A DNA stretch of 13,498 nucleotides from an uncultured Candidatus Saccharibacteria bacterium (GCA_938046115.1 CALIXX010000012.1:1-13498), one strand, 5' to 3'; positions 1 through 6,715 are shown, counted from the stretch's first letter. Made by a program: numbers and translations. The notes: generated from the sequence alone by a model not told the origin.

Positions 1-45
1 CCAGCAAGTTAAGCAATCGTTCTTGGGCGAATAATCACTGATGTT

Positions 46-93
46 GAGAGAGGCGAGCAGAGCTTATATATTAACTCTGCGCAAACCTCTCTC
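46..93. terminator. Long imperfect hairpin downstream of def
   Basis: GAGAGAGG (46-53) pairs with CCTCTCTC (86-93), and inside it GCAGAG (57-62) pairs with CTCTGC (75-80), giving a two-part stem of 14 base pairs. It lies 38 bases past the def stop codon and is likely a transcription end for def (minus strand). It may also serve a plus-strand gene entering from the left: one frame is open from base 2 to a TAA at 32-34. There is no good T-run on either side, so the terminator role is inferred from position. Confidence 0.45.
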
Positions 94-131
94 TTCTACT
101 ACTCTATTAGGGAAGGTAGCGGCGCATCAAC

Positions 132-680
132 TCACCGCCCTACAATACGCTTACGATACTCTGCTGCCGTCATGTAGGTCGTCTTATCTGCCACCCGGTC
201 AAAGAAAAGTATACCCTGACAGTGGTCAGCTTCGTGTTGAAAGACATGAGCAACAAAGCCATCCAGCACTGCAGTATGATGTTCGCCCTGCTCATCATCC
301 CACTGGGCATTGATCTGTTGGTAGCGCTGCGCCTGTGCAAAGAGCCGCCCCTCATCACCACTGGCGCAGCCCTCCCACATACCCGTTGTCTGGCCAATGC
401 CAGTGTATGATGGATTGATAATAACTTGCTCAAATGGCTCGCGGTCTGGGCGGTTTGGCGTCGGCTTGATAGCAATCACGCTCAGCGCCAAGGCCTGCCC
501 CACTTGGGGTGCAGCCAGTCCAACCCCATAATCTCTCTCCGCCACGGTGTGCTTAATATTTGCAATAAGCTGCTGCACCGCTGGCGTCGTGATTTCTTCG
601 CGGCTCACATGCCGCGCTTTCTCACGCAGCACCGGATCGCCCGCTTGACAGATTGGTAGGAGTGTTTTTTCTTGACTCAT
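132..680 (-). CDS. def: Peptide deformylase
   Basis: Peptide deformylase, 182 aa. It removes the formyl group from the N-terminal methionine of new proteins and acts in the cytoplasm at the ribosome exit. All three family motifs are visible: GVGLAAPQVG at residues 52-61, EGCAS at 103-107 with metal-ligand Cys105, and HEADH at 149-153 with His149 and His153 as metal ligands and Glu150 as catalytic base. Motif II is unusual: the common Leu of EGCLS is Ala, and the residue after the Ser is Gly. Length is normal for the family (about 150-190). The start lies 12 bases from a TATACT -10 box with no Shine-Dalgarno sequence, so the 5' leader is predicted to be only about 5 nt. The gene is transcribed alone and is divergent from the NUDIX gene at 759. 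Confidence 0.95.
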   Translation of the reverse strand: MSQEKTLLPICQAGDPVLREKARHVSREEITTPAVQQLIANIKHTVAERDYGVGLAAPQVGQALALSVIAIKPTPNRPDREPFEQVIINPSYTGIGQTTGMWEGCASGDEGRLFAQAQRYQQINAQWDDEQGEHHTAVLDGFVAHVFQHEADHCQGILFFDRVADKTTYMTAAEYRKRIVGR

Positions 681-692
681 TCTTTAGTGCAT

Positions 693-698
693 AGTATA
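693..698 (-). promoter_or_regulatory. -10 box of def
   Basis: TATACT on the minus strand, 12 bases before the def ATG (678-680). The expected transcription start, about 7 bases downstream, leaves a leader of about 5 nt. No clear -35 element is seen. Confidence 0.5.
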
Positions 699-745
699 CA
701 CGAAAGTAGCTATCAAAAGCTATTTTATCTTTTTCCGTTTCGTAA

Positions 746-751
746 TATAGT
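746..751 (+). promoter_or_regulatory. -10 box of the first NUDIX gene (leaderless)
   Basis: TATAGT followed by seven bases and then the ATG at 759. The expected transcription start falls on or next to that ATG. This argues for 759 over the upstream in-frame ATG at 672, which lies upstream of this box and inside def. Confidence 0.5.
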
Positions 752-758
752 TTTGTCT

Positions 759-1253
759 ATGGTATACGATATATCATCTTCCTTTCAGTATGGCGGCAAA
801 ACCATTTTTGTTTCTTGGTGTACTATACGACAAAAATCTGCTATACCCGATCTCCCCTGGCAACAAGTCTATACGATCGGTGATTTAGCTGGTTCTGTTC
901 CGCTCGTCTATAATGCGGTCAAGAAAAGCTATAATCTCCCTGGCGGCAAAACTGAATCTGGAGAGACAATAGAACAAACCATCACACGAGAGATGGTAGA
1001 AGAGTGCAATATGCGCGTTATTGAATGGCAACCACTCGGATACCAGTGCTGCCTTGAGCCAAACGGCATGCGCGTATACCAGTTTCGTGTTTATACAAAG
1101 CTCGAGAAAATTGGCGAGTTTACTCACGATCCTGGTGGTGATATCATTGCGCATACCCTTGTTGATATCAATGACGTAAACCGCATCATTGGCCAAGGAG
1201 ATATTGGAGCATGTATGATTCAACAAGCGAAACGGTATTTTTCTAATACCTAA
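759..1253 (+). CDS. NUDIX hydrolase, variant box
   Basis: NUDIX-fold protein, 164 aa from this start. The family cleaves nucleoside diphosphates linked to another moiety. The NUDIX box runs at about residues 63-85 with Gly63, Glu69, Arg77-Glu78 and the metal-binding pair Glu81-Glu82 all present. The Gly two residues after the Glu pair is replaced by Asn84 (preceded by Cys83). The substrate cannot be read from sequence. The N-terminal part (residues 1-45, with GGKTIFVSW) reads as the first strands of the fold. The frame also opens at an ATG at 672, but that start overlaps def and lies upstream of the likely -10 box at 746-751, so 759 is preferred. The stop is only 22 bases from that of the convergent hydrolase gene. 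Base composition is lower in GC than uvrA or rplY. Confidence 0.85.
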   Translation: MVYDISSSFQYGGKTIFVSWCTIRQKSAIPDLPWQQVYTIGDLAGSVPLVYNAVKKSYNLPGGKTESGETIEQTITREMVEECNMRVIEWQPLGYQCCLEPNGMRVYQFRVYTKLEKIGEFTHDPGGDIIAHTLVDINDVNRIIGQGDIGACMIQQAKRYFSNT

Positions 1254-1275
1254 TCACACTAGATATTTATGCCTT

Positions 1276-2331
1276 CTACTCGTTGTCTTTCGTCCACGAG
1301 TCAAGCTGTTTGAGAAGAATTGCATCACTCTGTGTTTTCGCTGTTTCGTTCGCGTCATATTCTCCTCCAGCTCGCATACCACGGATAACAGGTGGGCCGA
1401 AGAATACATGGCCAGCATTTGGATACACCTCAAGGCGGCTCGAACGCGGATAATGCTGCTTGATGGTTTGCGCCATCGTCGCCGATGGCCATACACTATC
1501 TTTGCCGCCAGCAAACATAAGCAAGTTAGCTCTAACATTATTCGTTGGAATAGTAGCCTCTGATTTATTAGTGGCTCGCTGGATAATGCTCTCATACATA
1601 GTCGCAAATTCTCTTGGCCGCCCAATAATCATATCAGCGAAGAACCCTGCCGTCGCCGAACCTGATGCATCACTTAATTTTAAGAAGGGTAAGTCCTTAC
1701 CTTTATATGTCCATGATGACTGTACATTTGAATAATCCATCGATAGGCCCTGCCATACATATGCTGAGGGCGAGTACAATACTAAGTTATCAATATCATT
1801 TGGATAATACGAAGCGAGCAGTAGGCCAAGCTCAGCACCCTTCGACGTGCCAATTACTGTTAGAGGCTTTGGCTGCTGAGTATTCTCCGAGACGTATGCC
1901 TTGATATGCTCGAATTGCTCCAGCGGCACACGCATTAATTCTTTTTGGAGGTTCCCTTTACCGAAGAAATACATTGCAAATACTTCGTAACCATTCAAAG
2001 ACAATAGAGCTGCCGTATTTGGGCTTACTGATCCTTCGCTACCACCAAATAGTATTATTGATCCCTTGTGTTTTATCTGTTGAGGCTTAAAGTGATAGCC
2101 ATTGATATGCTGGTTGTTGATTGGCGATATCGTTACGCCTGGCAGAGAGCTTTTCGCAATGTCATCACGGTTTAACCCCTTGAGATAGCTATGTTGATCA
2201 TAAGTACGCTGCTTCACCTTAGATAAACGCTCGCCTTCAGCACTATTTACCCAATACAAAATACTTATAATGACTACTATTGATACAATCACTATAACTA
2301 TGCCAAGTAGAACCTTTTTTACTCTTTTCAT
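1276..2331 (-). CDS. Membrane-anchored BAAT-type acyl-CoA thioester hydrolase / alpha/beta hydrolase
   Basis: 351 aa alpha/beta hydrolase resembling the C-terminal domain of acyl-CoA thioester hydrolases and bile acid-CoA:amino acid N-acyltransferases (BAAT_C family). Residues 1-6 are basic, and 7-28 form one hydrophobic segment, so it is likely a signal anchor with the catalytic domain outside the membrane. GGSEGS (96-101) is the expected oxyanion-hole segment. GTSKGAELGLLLAS (161-174) closely matches the family nucleophile elbow, with Ser163 as nucleophile. Asp278 (GGKDSVWPS) and His308 (NAGHVFF) complete the triad. The substrate is unknown; bacterial members often act on lipids, esters or antibiotics rather than bile acids. 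A Shine-Dalgarno AAGGA lies 9 bases before the ATG, behind a TGnTATACT promoter. The start of the gene is AT-rich (about 30% GC in the bases around the signal anchor), unlike most of the window. Confidence 0.85.
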   Translation of the reverse strand: MKRVKKVLLGIVIVIVSIVVIISILYWVNSAEGERLSKVKQRTYDQHSYLKGLNRDDIAKSSLPGVTISPINNQHINGYHFKPQQIKHKGSIILFGGSEGSVSPNTAALLSLNGYEVFAMYFFGKGNLQKELMRVPLEQFEHIKAYVSENTQQPKPLTVIGTSKGAELGLLLASYYPNDIDNLVLYSPSAYVWQGLSMDYSNVQSSWTYKGKDLPFLKLSDASGSATAGFFADMIIGRPREFATMYESIIQRATNKSEATIPTNNVRANLLMFAGGKDSVWPSATMAQTIKQHYPRSSRLEVYPNAGHVFFGPPVIRGMRAGGEYDANETAKTQSDAILLKQLDSWTKDNE

Positions 2332-2375
2332 GACACTATTTCCTTGTTAGTTTTACCTATTGCTTGTGCCCCTAT

Positions 2376-2384
2376 AGTATACCA
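2376..2384 (-). promoter_or_regulatory. Extended -10 promoter of the BAAT-type hydrolase
   Basis: TGGTATACT (extended -10, TGnTATACT) on the minus strand. The predicted start near 2369 gives a leader of about 38 nt carrying the AAGGA ribosome binding site at 2341-2345. No good -35 is visible. Confidence 0.55.
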
Positions 2385-2500
2385 GATATGTTGTGATTAT
2401 CTACTTTTTACCTTGCACTCCTACCTAGAGTTATTTGATCCAGCAATAGACAAACCAGCTTAATGGGCTTGCTGCTAGCGAAAGCAGTGACACTCCATAA

Positions 2501-2530
2501 CAAAAGGACCAACACATCTGTGCCGGTCCT
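2501..2530 (-). terminator. Terminator of the regulator-thioredoxin operon
   Basis: AGGACC (2505-2510) pairs with GGTCCT (2525-2530), with an inner CACA/TGTG pairing. On the minus strand the stem is followed by TTTTG. It starts 27 bases past the thioredoxin stop codon. Confidence 0.75.
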
Positions 2531-2556
2531 GAGGAGGAAATCTGTTAGTAAAGTGA

Positions 2557-2886
2557 TTAAGCGTCTGCTTGCTTGAGAGCGTCGATCAGTACTTGCTTTG
2601 GCTTCATGCCGACCAGCTCTGCCACTACAGCACCGCTCTTGAAGATCTTCATGTTGGGGATACTCTGTACTTGGTGCTGCAAGGCGAGCGCTGCATTGTC
2701 TTGGCTTGCTTCGGTATCGACCTTGACAACGTCGAATTCCGTCTCTTCAGCAATCTGCTCAAGCAGTGGTGCCATTGCGCGGCACGGTGGGCACCATGGT
2801 GCCCAAAAGTCGACCAGCACTGGCCGCTCACTCTGAAGAGCATGCTCCTCAAATTCTTGCTTGGTAGTAGTATTGTATAGTGCCAT
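2557..2886 (-). CDS. Thioredoxin with CPPC active site
   Basis: Thioredoxin-fold protein, 109 aa, the usual length of a free cytoplasmic thioredoxin, with no signal peptide. The active site is WCPPC at residues 31-35 (Cys32 and Cys35) inside FWAPWCPPCRAMAPLLEQI. The cis-proline is Pro77 (SIPNM). The classic motif is WCGPC, and replacing Gly with Pro is known to change redox potential in this family. It probably acts as a general disulfide reductase, but the CPPC motif leaves open a more specific partner. It is the second gene of an operon with the PerR/Fur-like regulator. The 12-base gap is filled by a strong TAAGGAG ribosome binding site that overlaps the upstream TAA stop, so translation is probably coupled. 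No thioredoxin reductase gene is in the window. Confidence 0.95.
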   Translation of the reverse strand: MALYNTTTKQEFEEHALQSERPVLVDFWAPWCPPCRAMAPLLEQIAEETEFDVVKVDTEASQDNAALALQHQVQSIPNMKIFKSGAVVAELVGMKPKQVLIDALKQADA

Positions 2887-2898
2887 GGTTATTTCTCC

Positions 2899-3300
2899 TT
2901 ATGAATTATGATTATCGTGATGACAGGGGTGACATGTGCCAGTAATGATGAGCGGCCCATCGACAAGGCAGTCTGCTACCTGCCGCGCAAGCTCACGCCG
3001 CAGCGCTGGCGCGATGGTGATATCGTGCAGGCCGTCGCAGGAGCTACAGACAAAGTGGTCATGCGGCACAGGATTGCTATCGTAGCGCAGGCAGCCGTGC
3101 GCCGTTGCTGGTGCAAGACCAATCACCCCATCCGCCTGCAACCGCTGGGTGATGCGGTGTACTGTGGTCGCGCTGACACGGGGGTAATCGTGGCGCAGCG
3201 CGGCCGCAATCTCGGCGTTGGTGGCATGCTGCAGCTGGCAAAGAATCGCGATCACTCGATCGGTATATTTCGTCGTCCGGCGCTGTACTGCGTGCTCCAT
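2899..3300 (-). CDS. Fur-family regulator, PerR-like
   Basis: Fur-superfamily metal-dependent repressor, 133 aa. Residues 12-65 form the winged-helix DNA-binding domain, with recognition helix near 43-54 (SATTVHRITQRL). The structural zinc site is C85-x2-C88 and C123-x2-C126. By eye against Bacillus subtilis PerR, the five regulatory metal ligands are all kept: His25, Asp74, His80, His82 and Asp93. The Asp at the last position is the one associated with peroxide sensing in PerR, where Fur proteins usually have Glu. The C-terminal tail is His-rich (HPCHHDNH). I infer a peroxide or metal sensor controlling itself and the adjoining thioredoxin. A zinc or iron sensor remains possible. The start codon follows a TACAAT -10 box by 6 bases with no Shine-Dalgarno sequence. 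Confidence 0.88.
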   Translation of the reverse strand: MEHAVQRRTTKYTDRVIAILCQLQHATNAEIAAALRHDYPRVSATTVHRITQRLQADGVIGLAPATAHGCLRYDSNPVPHDHFVCSSCDGLHDITIAPALRRELARQVADCLVDGPLIITGTCHPCHHDNHNS

Positions 3301-3305
3301 GCAGC

Positions 3306-3326
3306 TATTGTAATTGATTTACAATA
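3306..3326. promoter_or_regulatory. Palindromic operator upstream of the PerR-like gene
   Basis: Perfect inverted repeat TATTGTAA-N5-TTACAATA. It begins six bases before the regulator's start codon and contains its -10 box, the expected place for an autorepressor site. The arrangement differs from the 7-1-7 Fur and PerR boxes, so binding by this regulator is inferred. Confidence 0.65.
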
Positions 3327-3335
3327 AAAAGACAA
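3307..3335 (-). promoter_or_regulatory. Promoter of the PerR-like regulator/thioredoxin operon
   Basis: On the minus strand, TTGTCT (-35, 3330-3335), a 17-base spacer and TACAAT (-10, 3307-3312), then six bases to the ATG. A leaderless transcript is predicted. The -10 lies inside one arm of the palindrome at 3306-3326. Confidence 0.6.
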
Positions 3336-3375
3336 TGCTTTTCCTTATTTATTTTCCAAACCCTATATGCTCAGT

Positions 3376-3403
3376 GCGAACACTCTTTACTTCTAGTGTT
3401 CGT
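3376..3403. repeat. Inverted repeat GCGAACACT-N10-AGTGTTCGT
   Basis: Eight perfect pairs (CGAACACT 3377-3384 with AGTGTTCG 3395-3402) plus a G-T closing pair, followed on the plus strand by TTTTG. It resembles a terminator, but no plus-strand gene ends nearby. It may instead be a protein-binding palindrome in the 207-base gap between the regulator and the dehydrogenase gene. The rest of that gap shows only a TATACT at 3441-3446, a short hairpin at 3456-3467 and the dehydrogenase promoter. Confidence 0.5.
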
Positions 3404-3518
3404 TTTGAGAAGCCAATCCACTCAAAGAAATATCAACTCGTATACTGCTAACATAGGGCTTCAAAGCCTAAGGTATGAAACTCTTGCAATAGATGCTACA
3501 CCTGATTCATACTGGTTA

Positions 3519-3527
3519 TGCTATACT
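3519..3527 (+). promoter_or_regulatory. Extended -10 promoter of the short-chain dehydrogenase
   Basis: TGCTATACT (TGnTATACT), then six bases and the ATG at 3534. The transcript is predicted to be leaderless. This fixes the start at 3534 although the frame is open upstream to 3396. Confidence 0.65.
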
Positions 3528-3533
3528 AATGAC

Positions 3534-4334
3534 ATGACAACACATCCAACTCCCCTGCACGAATTACTGAAACTGACAAACAAGACGGTACTCATCACTG
3601 GTGCCGCGATGGGCATTGGCAAGGCAATCGCATGGCGCTATGCCGAGGCTGGTGCCACCCTCCAGCTTATCGACCGCGATGCCGACGCATTGCAGCAGAC
3701 TGCTACCGAGCTGCGCGAGCAATTTGACGCTGCTGTCACAACGTACATCGTCGACCTCTCCGACAACAGTGCTATCACCGCGCTGTGGCGCGATATCACC
3801 CCAACGCCAGACATCCTCATCAATAACGCTGGTATTTTTGCGCCAGTCAAGCTCGCCGATATCGACCAGGCAACCTTCGACAAAACAATGCAAATTAACA
3901 CTCGGGCTGTACTGACCATGTGCCAAGAAATGATCGCTCGCCGCACAGCACCAGGCACTATCATCAACATCAGCTCCATTGAAGCCCTCAAAGGTATGAC
4001 CTACGACATGACGCTCTACGCCATGAGCAAGGCTGGTGTTCTCGCGCTGAGCCGTGGGCTCGTCAAAGACTTTGGGCGGAGTGGCTGGAGAGTCAATACT
4101 ATTTTGCCAGGCGGTATCAGCACACCAGGTGCTCAGAAGATGGGGCTTGCGGCACTCAAGAAGCTCGACTTCTCCATCATCAAGACTGGCCTCACCTATA
4201 ACCTCCGCCTCCCTGCCAAGAATCTGGGCCAGCCCGACGACGTTGCTTGCACTGCGCTATGGCTTGGTACGTCAATGAGCCAGTACGTCAATGGGGCGGA
4301 GATTGTGGTGGATGGCGGATTCCTCGCGGTGTAG
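3534..4334 (+). CDS. Short-chain dehydrogenase/reductase (SDR)
   Basis: Classical SDR oxidoreductase, 266 aa, with an NAD(P)-binding Rossmann fold. The cofactor motif TGAAMGIG is at residues 22-29, and NNAG at 97-100. The catalytic residues are Ser148 (or Ser147) in INISSIEA, Tyr162 and Lys166 (YAMSK). An LPGG loop lies at 191-194 and the C-terminal VDGGF at 259-263. Asp47 at the end of the second strand (LQLIDRD) favours NAD(H) over NADP(H). The substrate is not readable; relatives include 3-oxoacyl-ACP reductases and sugar or alcohol dehydrogenases. The start rests on the extended -10 box six bases upstream and on SDR alignment, since residues upstream of 3534 do not look like protein. It is a single gene ending at a two-way terminator shared with rplY. 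Confidence 0.92.
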   Translation: MTTHPTPLHELLKLTNKTVLITGAAMGIGKAIAWRYAEAGATLQLIDRDADALQQTATELREQFDAAVTTYIVDLSDNSAITALWRDITPTPDILINNAGIFAPVKLADIDQATFDKTMQINTRAVLTMCQEMIARRTAPGTIINISSIEALKGMTYDMTLYAMSKAGVLALSRGLVKDFGRSGWRVNTILPGGISTPGAQKMGLAALKKLDFSIIKTGLTYNLRLPAKNLGQPDDVACTALWLGTSMSQYVNGAEIVVDGGFLAV

Positions 4335-4363
4335 TGGCTGCATAATTACGGCCGGCATAGCAT

Positions 4364-4396
4364 AAGAAACCAGCCTCATATGACTGGTTTCTTTAT
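4364..4396. terminator. Two-way terminator between SDR and rplY
   Basis: AAGAAACCAG (4364-4373) and CTGGTTTCTT (4384-4393) form a 10-bp stem with a 10-base loop, followed by TAT on the plus strand. The A-rich left arm gives a T-rich right arm on the other strand, so it can serve both convergent genes. Confidence 0.85.
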
Positions 4397-4447
4397 GATT
4401 GATCGCTCTTGTAAGTGTTGTGTTACTTGAAGATCACCCGCTAAGTG

Positions 4448-5146
4448 CTATGCTGCATCATCGTCGCTACCCTGCTCGGCAGCAACGTCTTCAGCATCCG
4501 CGTTTTCGGCGGCACCAGCGGCAGCTTCGTTAGCGGCAGCGAGTGCACTTGGCTCGTAGGCACTCGCAATGACGAGATCCTTCACCGTCACGTCATCATC
4601 GGCAGTACCTTCACGGCCATCGTCATGCTCGACCAGTTCAACGCCCTCAGGCAGTGTAATATCGCCCACCGTCACGCGGTCACCCTCACTGGCCAGGCCA
4701 AGCACCGACACATCCAGCGCCTCAGGCAAGTCCATCGGCAAGGCCTTCACCTCAACCTTCTCAATTGCCTGCAGCACGACTAGTCCATTCTTCTCAGCTT
4801 CAGATTCACCCATACCAATAAGGCGCACTGGCACCTCTGCCGTAACCGGCTCGTCTGCGCGCACCGCATGTAGAGCAATGTGGCGAATCACGCCCACTCG
4901 CGTTGGGTCGTAGTCGATACTTTTGATAAGCGCAATGCGCCGCTTAACCCCTGTCAAATGAATTGGTGTGTGGCGGCCAGCTGCTGCGACAACCTTTGCT
5001 ACTTCACCACTCGGTGCTTGCACATCAGCAGCCTCCATACCAGCACCATACACCACCGCTGGCGTTATGCCCTGGCGGCGCAATTGACGAACTTTCTTGC
5101 CGTGAATTGATCGTGTCTCGATCCTTAGTGTTATCTTATCTCCCAT
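4448..5146 (-). CDS. rplY: 50S ribosomal protein bL25, long (CTC/TL5) form
   Basis: Ribosomal protein bL25, 232 aa from this start. It binds 5S rRNA in the large subunit. The N-terminal 5S-binding domain covers about residues 4-95 with the typical TPAVVYG segment at 28-34. The second, beta-rich domain of the long CTC/TL5 type spans about 96-192 (VEVKALPMDLPEALDVSV at 131-148). Residues 200-232 form a low-complexity Ala/Asp/Glu tail, common in long bL25 proteins. The start is set by AAAGGAG four bases upstream and by homology; the frame is open further upstream to 5284, but that stretch contains the promoter and overlaps the divergent DedA start. Its promoter is TGCTATACT at 5195-5203, giving a leader of about 40 nt. 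Confidence 0.93.
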   Translation of the reverse strand: MGDKITLRIETRSIHGKKVRQLRRQGITPAVVYGAGMEAADVQAPSGEVAKVVAAAGRHTPIHLTGVKRRIALIKSIDYDPTRVGVIRHIALHAVRADEPVTAEVPVRLIGMGESEAEKNGLVVLQAIEKVEVKALPMDLPEALDVSVLGLASEGDRVTVGDITLPEGVELVEHDDGREGTADDDVTVKDLVIASAYEPSALAAANEAAAGAAENADAEDVAAEQGSDDDAA

Positions 5147-5194
5147 AGTTCTCCTTTCGGATATGTTTCCGGAGTTAAGTAATATTGCCTCTTT

Positions 5195-5203
5195 AGTATA
5201 GCA
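5195..5203 (-). promoter_or_regulatory. Extended -10 promoter of rplY
   Basis: TGCTATACT on the minus strand. The leader of about 40 nt contains CTCC (near 5173), which could pair with the GGAG of the ribosome binding site (5151-5154). Partial masking of translation start is possible. Confidence 0.6.
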
Positions 5204-5257
5204 TTTTGTGCCAGGTGGGCCAAAAGCAGCAAAGAACTCCCTTCCCCGAGCAAAGTA

Positions 5258-5266
5258 TGGTATACT
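5258..5266 (+). promoter_or_regulatory. Extended -10 promoter of the DedA gene (leaderless)
   Basis: TGGTATACT, then eight bases to the ATG at 5275. There is no Shine-Dalgarno sequence in between, so the mRNA is predicted to start on or next to the start codon. Confidence 0.65.
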
Positions 5267-5274
5267 AAAGCGCA

Positions 5275-5943
5275 ATGGAATCACTTATACATGCAATTAC
5301 TGGCCTCGGCATTGCCGCAGTTTTGCTCGTGGTCTATGCAGAGTCTGGCCTCTTGATTGGCTTTGTCTTGCCGGGGGACAGCCTCCTCTTTACGGCAGGC
5401 TATATGGTGAATCAAGAGATCCTTCGCCTATTTGGCCACCCACTCAATATTCACCTCTTCGTTGCAGCGATCGCTCTTATGGCAATCCTTGGTGATAGCA
5501 CTGGCTATGCCTTTGGTCACAAAGTTGGGCGCAAGCTTTTTCTCAAGCCAAACTCGCGCTTCTTTAAGAAAAAATATCTCGAGCAAGCCGAGCAATTTTA
5601 CCAAAAGCACGGCTCACTGACCATTGTCCTAGCGCGCTTTGTGCCCATCGTGCGCACCTTTGCCCCAATTGTCGCTGGCGCTAGCAAGATGCACTACAAT
5701 ACGTTCCTCTTGTTTAATATCGTCGGGGGTGCGCTATGGGCCGCCATCTTCACCTATCTTGGCTACTTTGCAGGCGCAATCCTTACCAAAGCTGGTGTTA
5801 ATATTGAGGTGACCGCAATTATTATCATCCTTATCTCCGTTGCACCGATGGTCATCCATGCGCTCAAACAAAAATCGACTCGCGATAAGCTCAAATATCA
5901 GCTCTCTGTGCTGTTCAGTAAAGGCAAGCGAACGAAGAAATAG
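5275..5943 (+). CDS. DedA-family membrane protein (VTT domain)
   Basis: 222 aa integral membrane protein of the DedA/SNARE-associated (VTT) family. Bacterial members have been linked to undecaprenyl phosphate or phospholipid recycling and to membrane homeostasis. Family marks are Glu23 in YAESG, LPGDSLL at 32-38, GDSTGY at 73-78, and the signature RFVPIVRTFAPIVAG at 121-135 with both key arginines (121 and 127). Hydrophobic segments fall at about 8-45, 58-80, 115-135, 143-171 and 177-196. The C-terminus is Lys-rich and probably cytoplasmic. Length is typical. It is transcribed alone and ends 33 bases before a strong two-way terminator. Which lipid it handles cannot be told from sequence. Confidence 0.93.
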   Translation: MESLIHAITGLGIAAVLLVVYAESGLLIGFVLPGDSLLFTAGYMVNQEILRLFGHPLNIHLFVAAIALMAILGDSTGYAFGHKVGRKLFLKPNSRFFKKKYLEQAEQFYQKHGSLTIVLARFVPIVRTFAPIVAGASKMHYNTFLLFNIVGGALWAAIFTYLGYFAGAILTKAGVNIEVTAIIIILISVAPMVIHALKQKSTRDKLKYQLSVLFSKGKRTKK

Positions 5944-5975
5944 CCCTGTACGCTTATTAACAGACTATTTGTGCA

Positions 5976-6013
5976 AAAAGAGTCAGCGTATGAGTAGCTG
6001 GCTCTTTTATTTT
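5976..6013. terminator. Two-way terminator between DedA and DUF6624 genes
   Basis: A 12-bp stem (5976-5987 with 5997-6008, one T-G wobble) has a 9-base loop and is followed by ATTTT on the plus strand. The A-run on the left gives a T-run on the minus strand. Confidence 0.88.
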
Positions 6014-6051
6014 GTCTTGTTCGACTATCCGATATTTTTGCCCTATACCTC

Positions 6052-6582
6052 TTATCTAGCAGCTGGCGGTTCGTCGCCATACATCTGACGAATCTGCTTT
6101 TCGTACTCTGCAAATGGCGGCAGACCCATCGCCGCACGGCGCTCATCAAGCCGCTCAGCGTCTTGAACTGGGTAGAGGCGAAGGGTTTTACCCCGCCCCT
6201 GAAATTGCGAGCCATATATCTGTGGCCGACCGCGTAGCAAACACACCCGATCCTCGAGAAAGGCGATATCGCGCAGCGCGACCTCGCCACGTGGCGCTGC
6301 CTTCATCAGCTCAAGGCAGTGCTCCATAAAGTCGATATCTGGCGAATGCTGTAGTAACAACCACGCCGCGGTCGAAGCCTTACTGCCCACCATCCGTAGT
6401 GTTGGCCAGCCAATTGCCGCCACAATCGTACGCAAAAATTCAGTCGAGTCAGCATCGAGCGATGCATCCCACGCCCCGCCACCAACTAAGTACTGCTGGC
6501 GCATTGCTTGATCGCGCTGGGCATAGCGGAGGATGGCAGTGCGATATGATTGCTTATCAGGTTGTGACTGTTTTGATTTCAT
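6052..6582 (-). CDS. DUF6624-like protein of unknown function
   Basis: 176 aa protein that resembles the DUF6624 family by the order of its conserved blocks: GWPTLRMVGSKAS at 58-70, AAWLLLQHS at 72-80, and DRVCLLRGRPQIYGSQF at 111-127, followed by a charged helix with GLPPFAEYEKQIRQMYG at 153-169. No signal peptide or membrane segment is seen. No enzymatic function is established for the family to my knowledge. It is mostly helical by composition. The start at 6582 has only a weak purine-rich site (AGGTAGAG) about 10 bases upstream and no clear promoter. It stands alone between convergent DedA and the divergent small membrane protein gene. Confidence 0.8.
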   Translation of the reverse strand: MKSKQSQPDKQSYRTAILRYAQRDQAMRQQYLVGGGAWDASLDADSTEFLRTIVAAIGWPTLRMVGSKASTAAWLLLQHSPDIDFMEHCLELMKAAPRGEVALRDIAFLEDRVCLLRGRPQIYGSQFQGRGKTLRLYPVQDAERLDERRAAMGLPPFAEYEKQIRQMYGDEPPAAR

Positions 6583-6715
6583 AGTGGATATACTCTACCT
6601 TGGTTTTATACGTATATATTACTCTCATTATCCTATCATACCTCAAGGGTCATAGCGCGGATATTGTTGCCGATTACTGATAGCAAGCAAATTTGCATTA
6701 TCCCTTACTGAGCGG

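Noticed and set aside
2..34. Possible C-terminal tail of a plus-strand gene ending in TAA at 32-34
   Set aside because: Only ten codons are visible and another frame is also open to 41, so the gene cannot be identified.
672..758. Upstream extension of the first NUDIX gene
   Set aside because: It overlaps def, contains the likely -10 box and does not resemble NUDIX sequence.
3475..3492. Tiny frame ATG-AAA-CTC-TTG-CAA-TAG upstream of the SDR gene, as a leader peptide
   Set aside because: The purine-rich AAGG is too close to the ATG, and the SDR promoter lies downstream of it.
4569..4913. Ser/Thr-rich plus-strand frame opposite rplY
   Set aside because: Its composition is explained by the acidic, Ala-rich bL25 coding strand.
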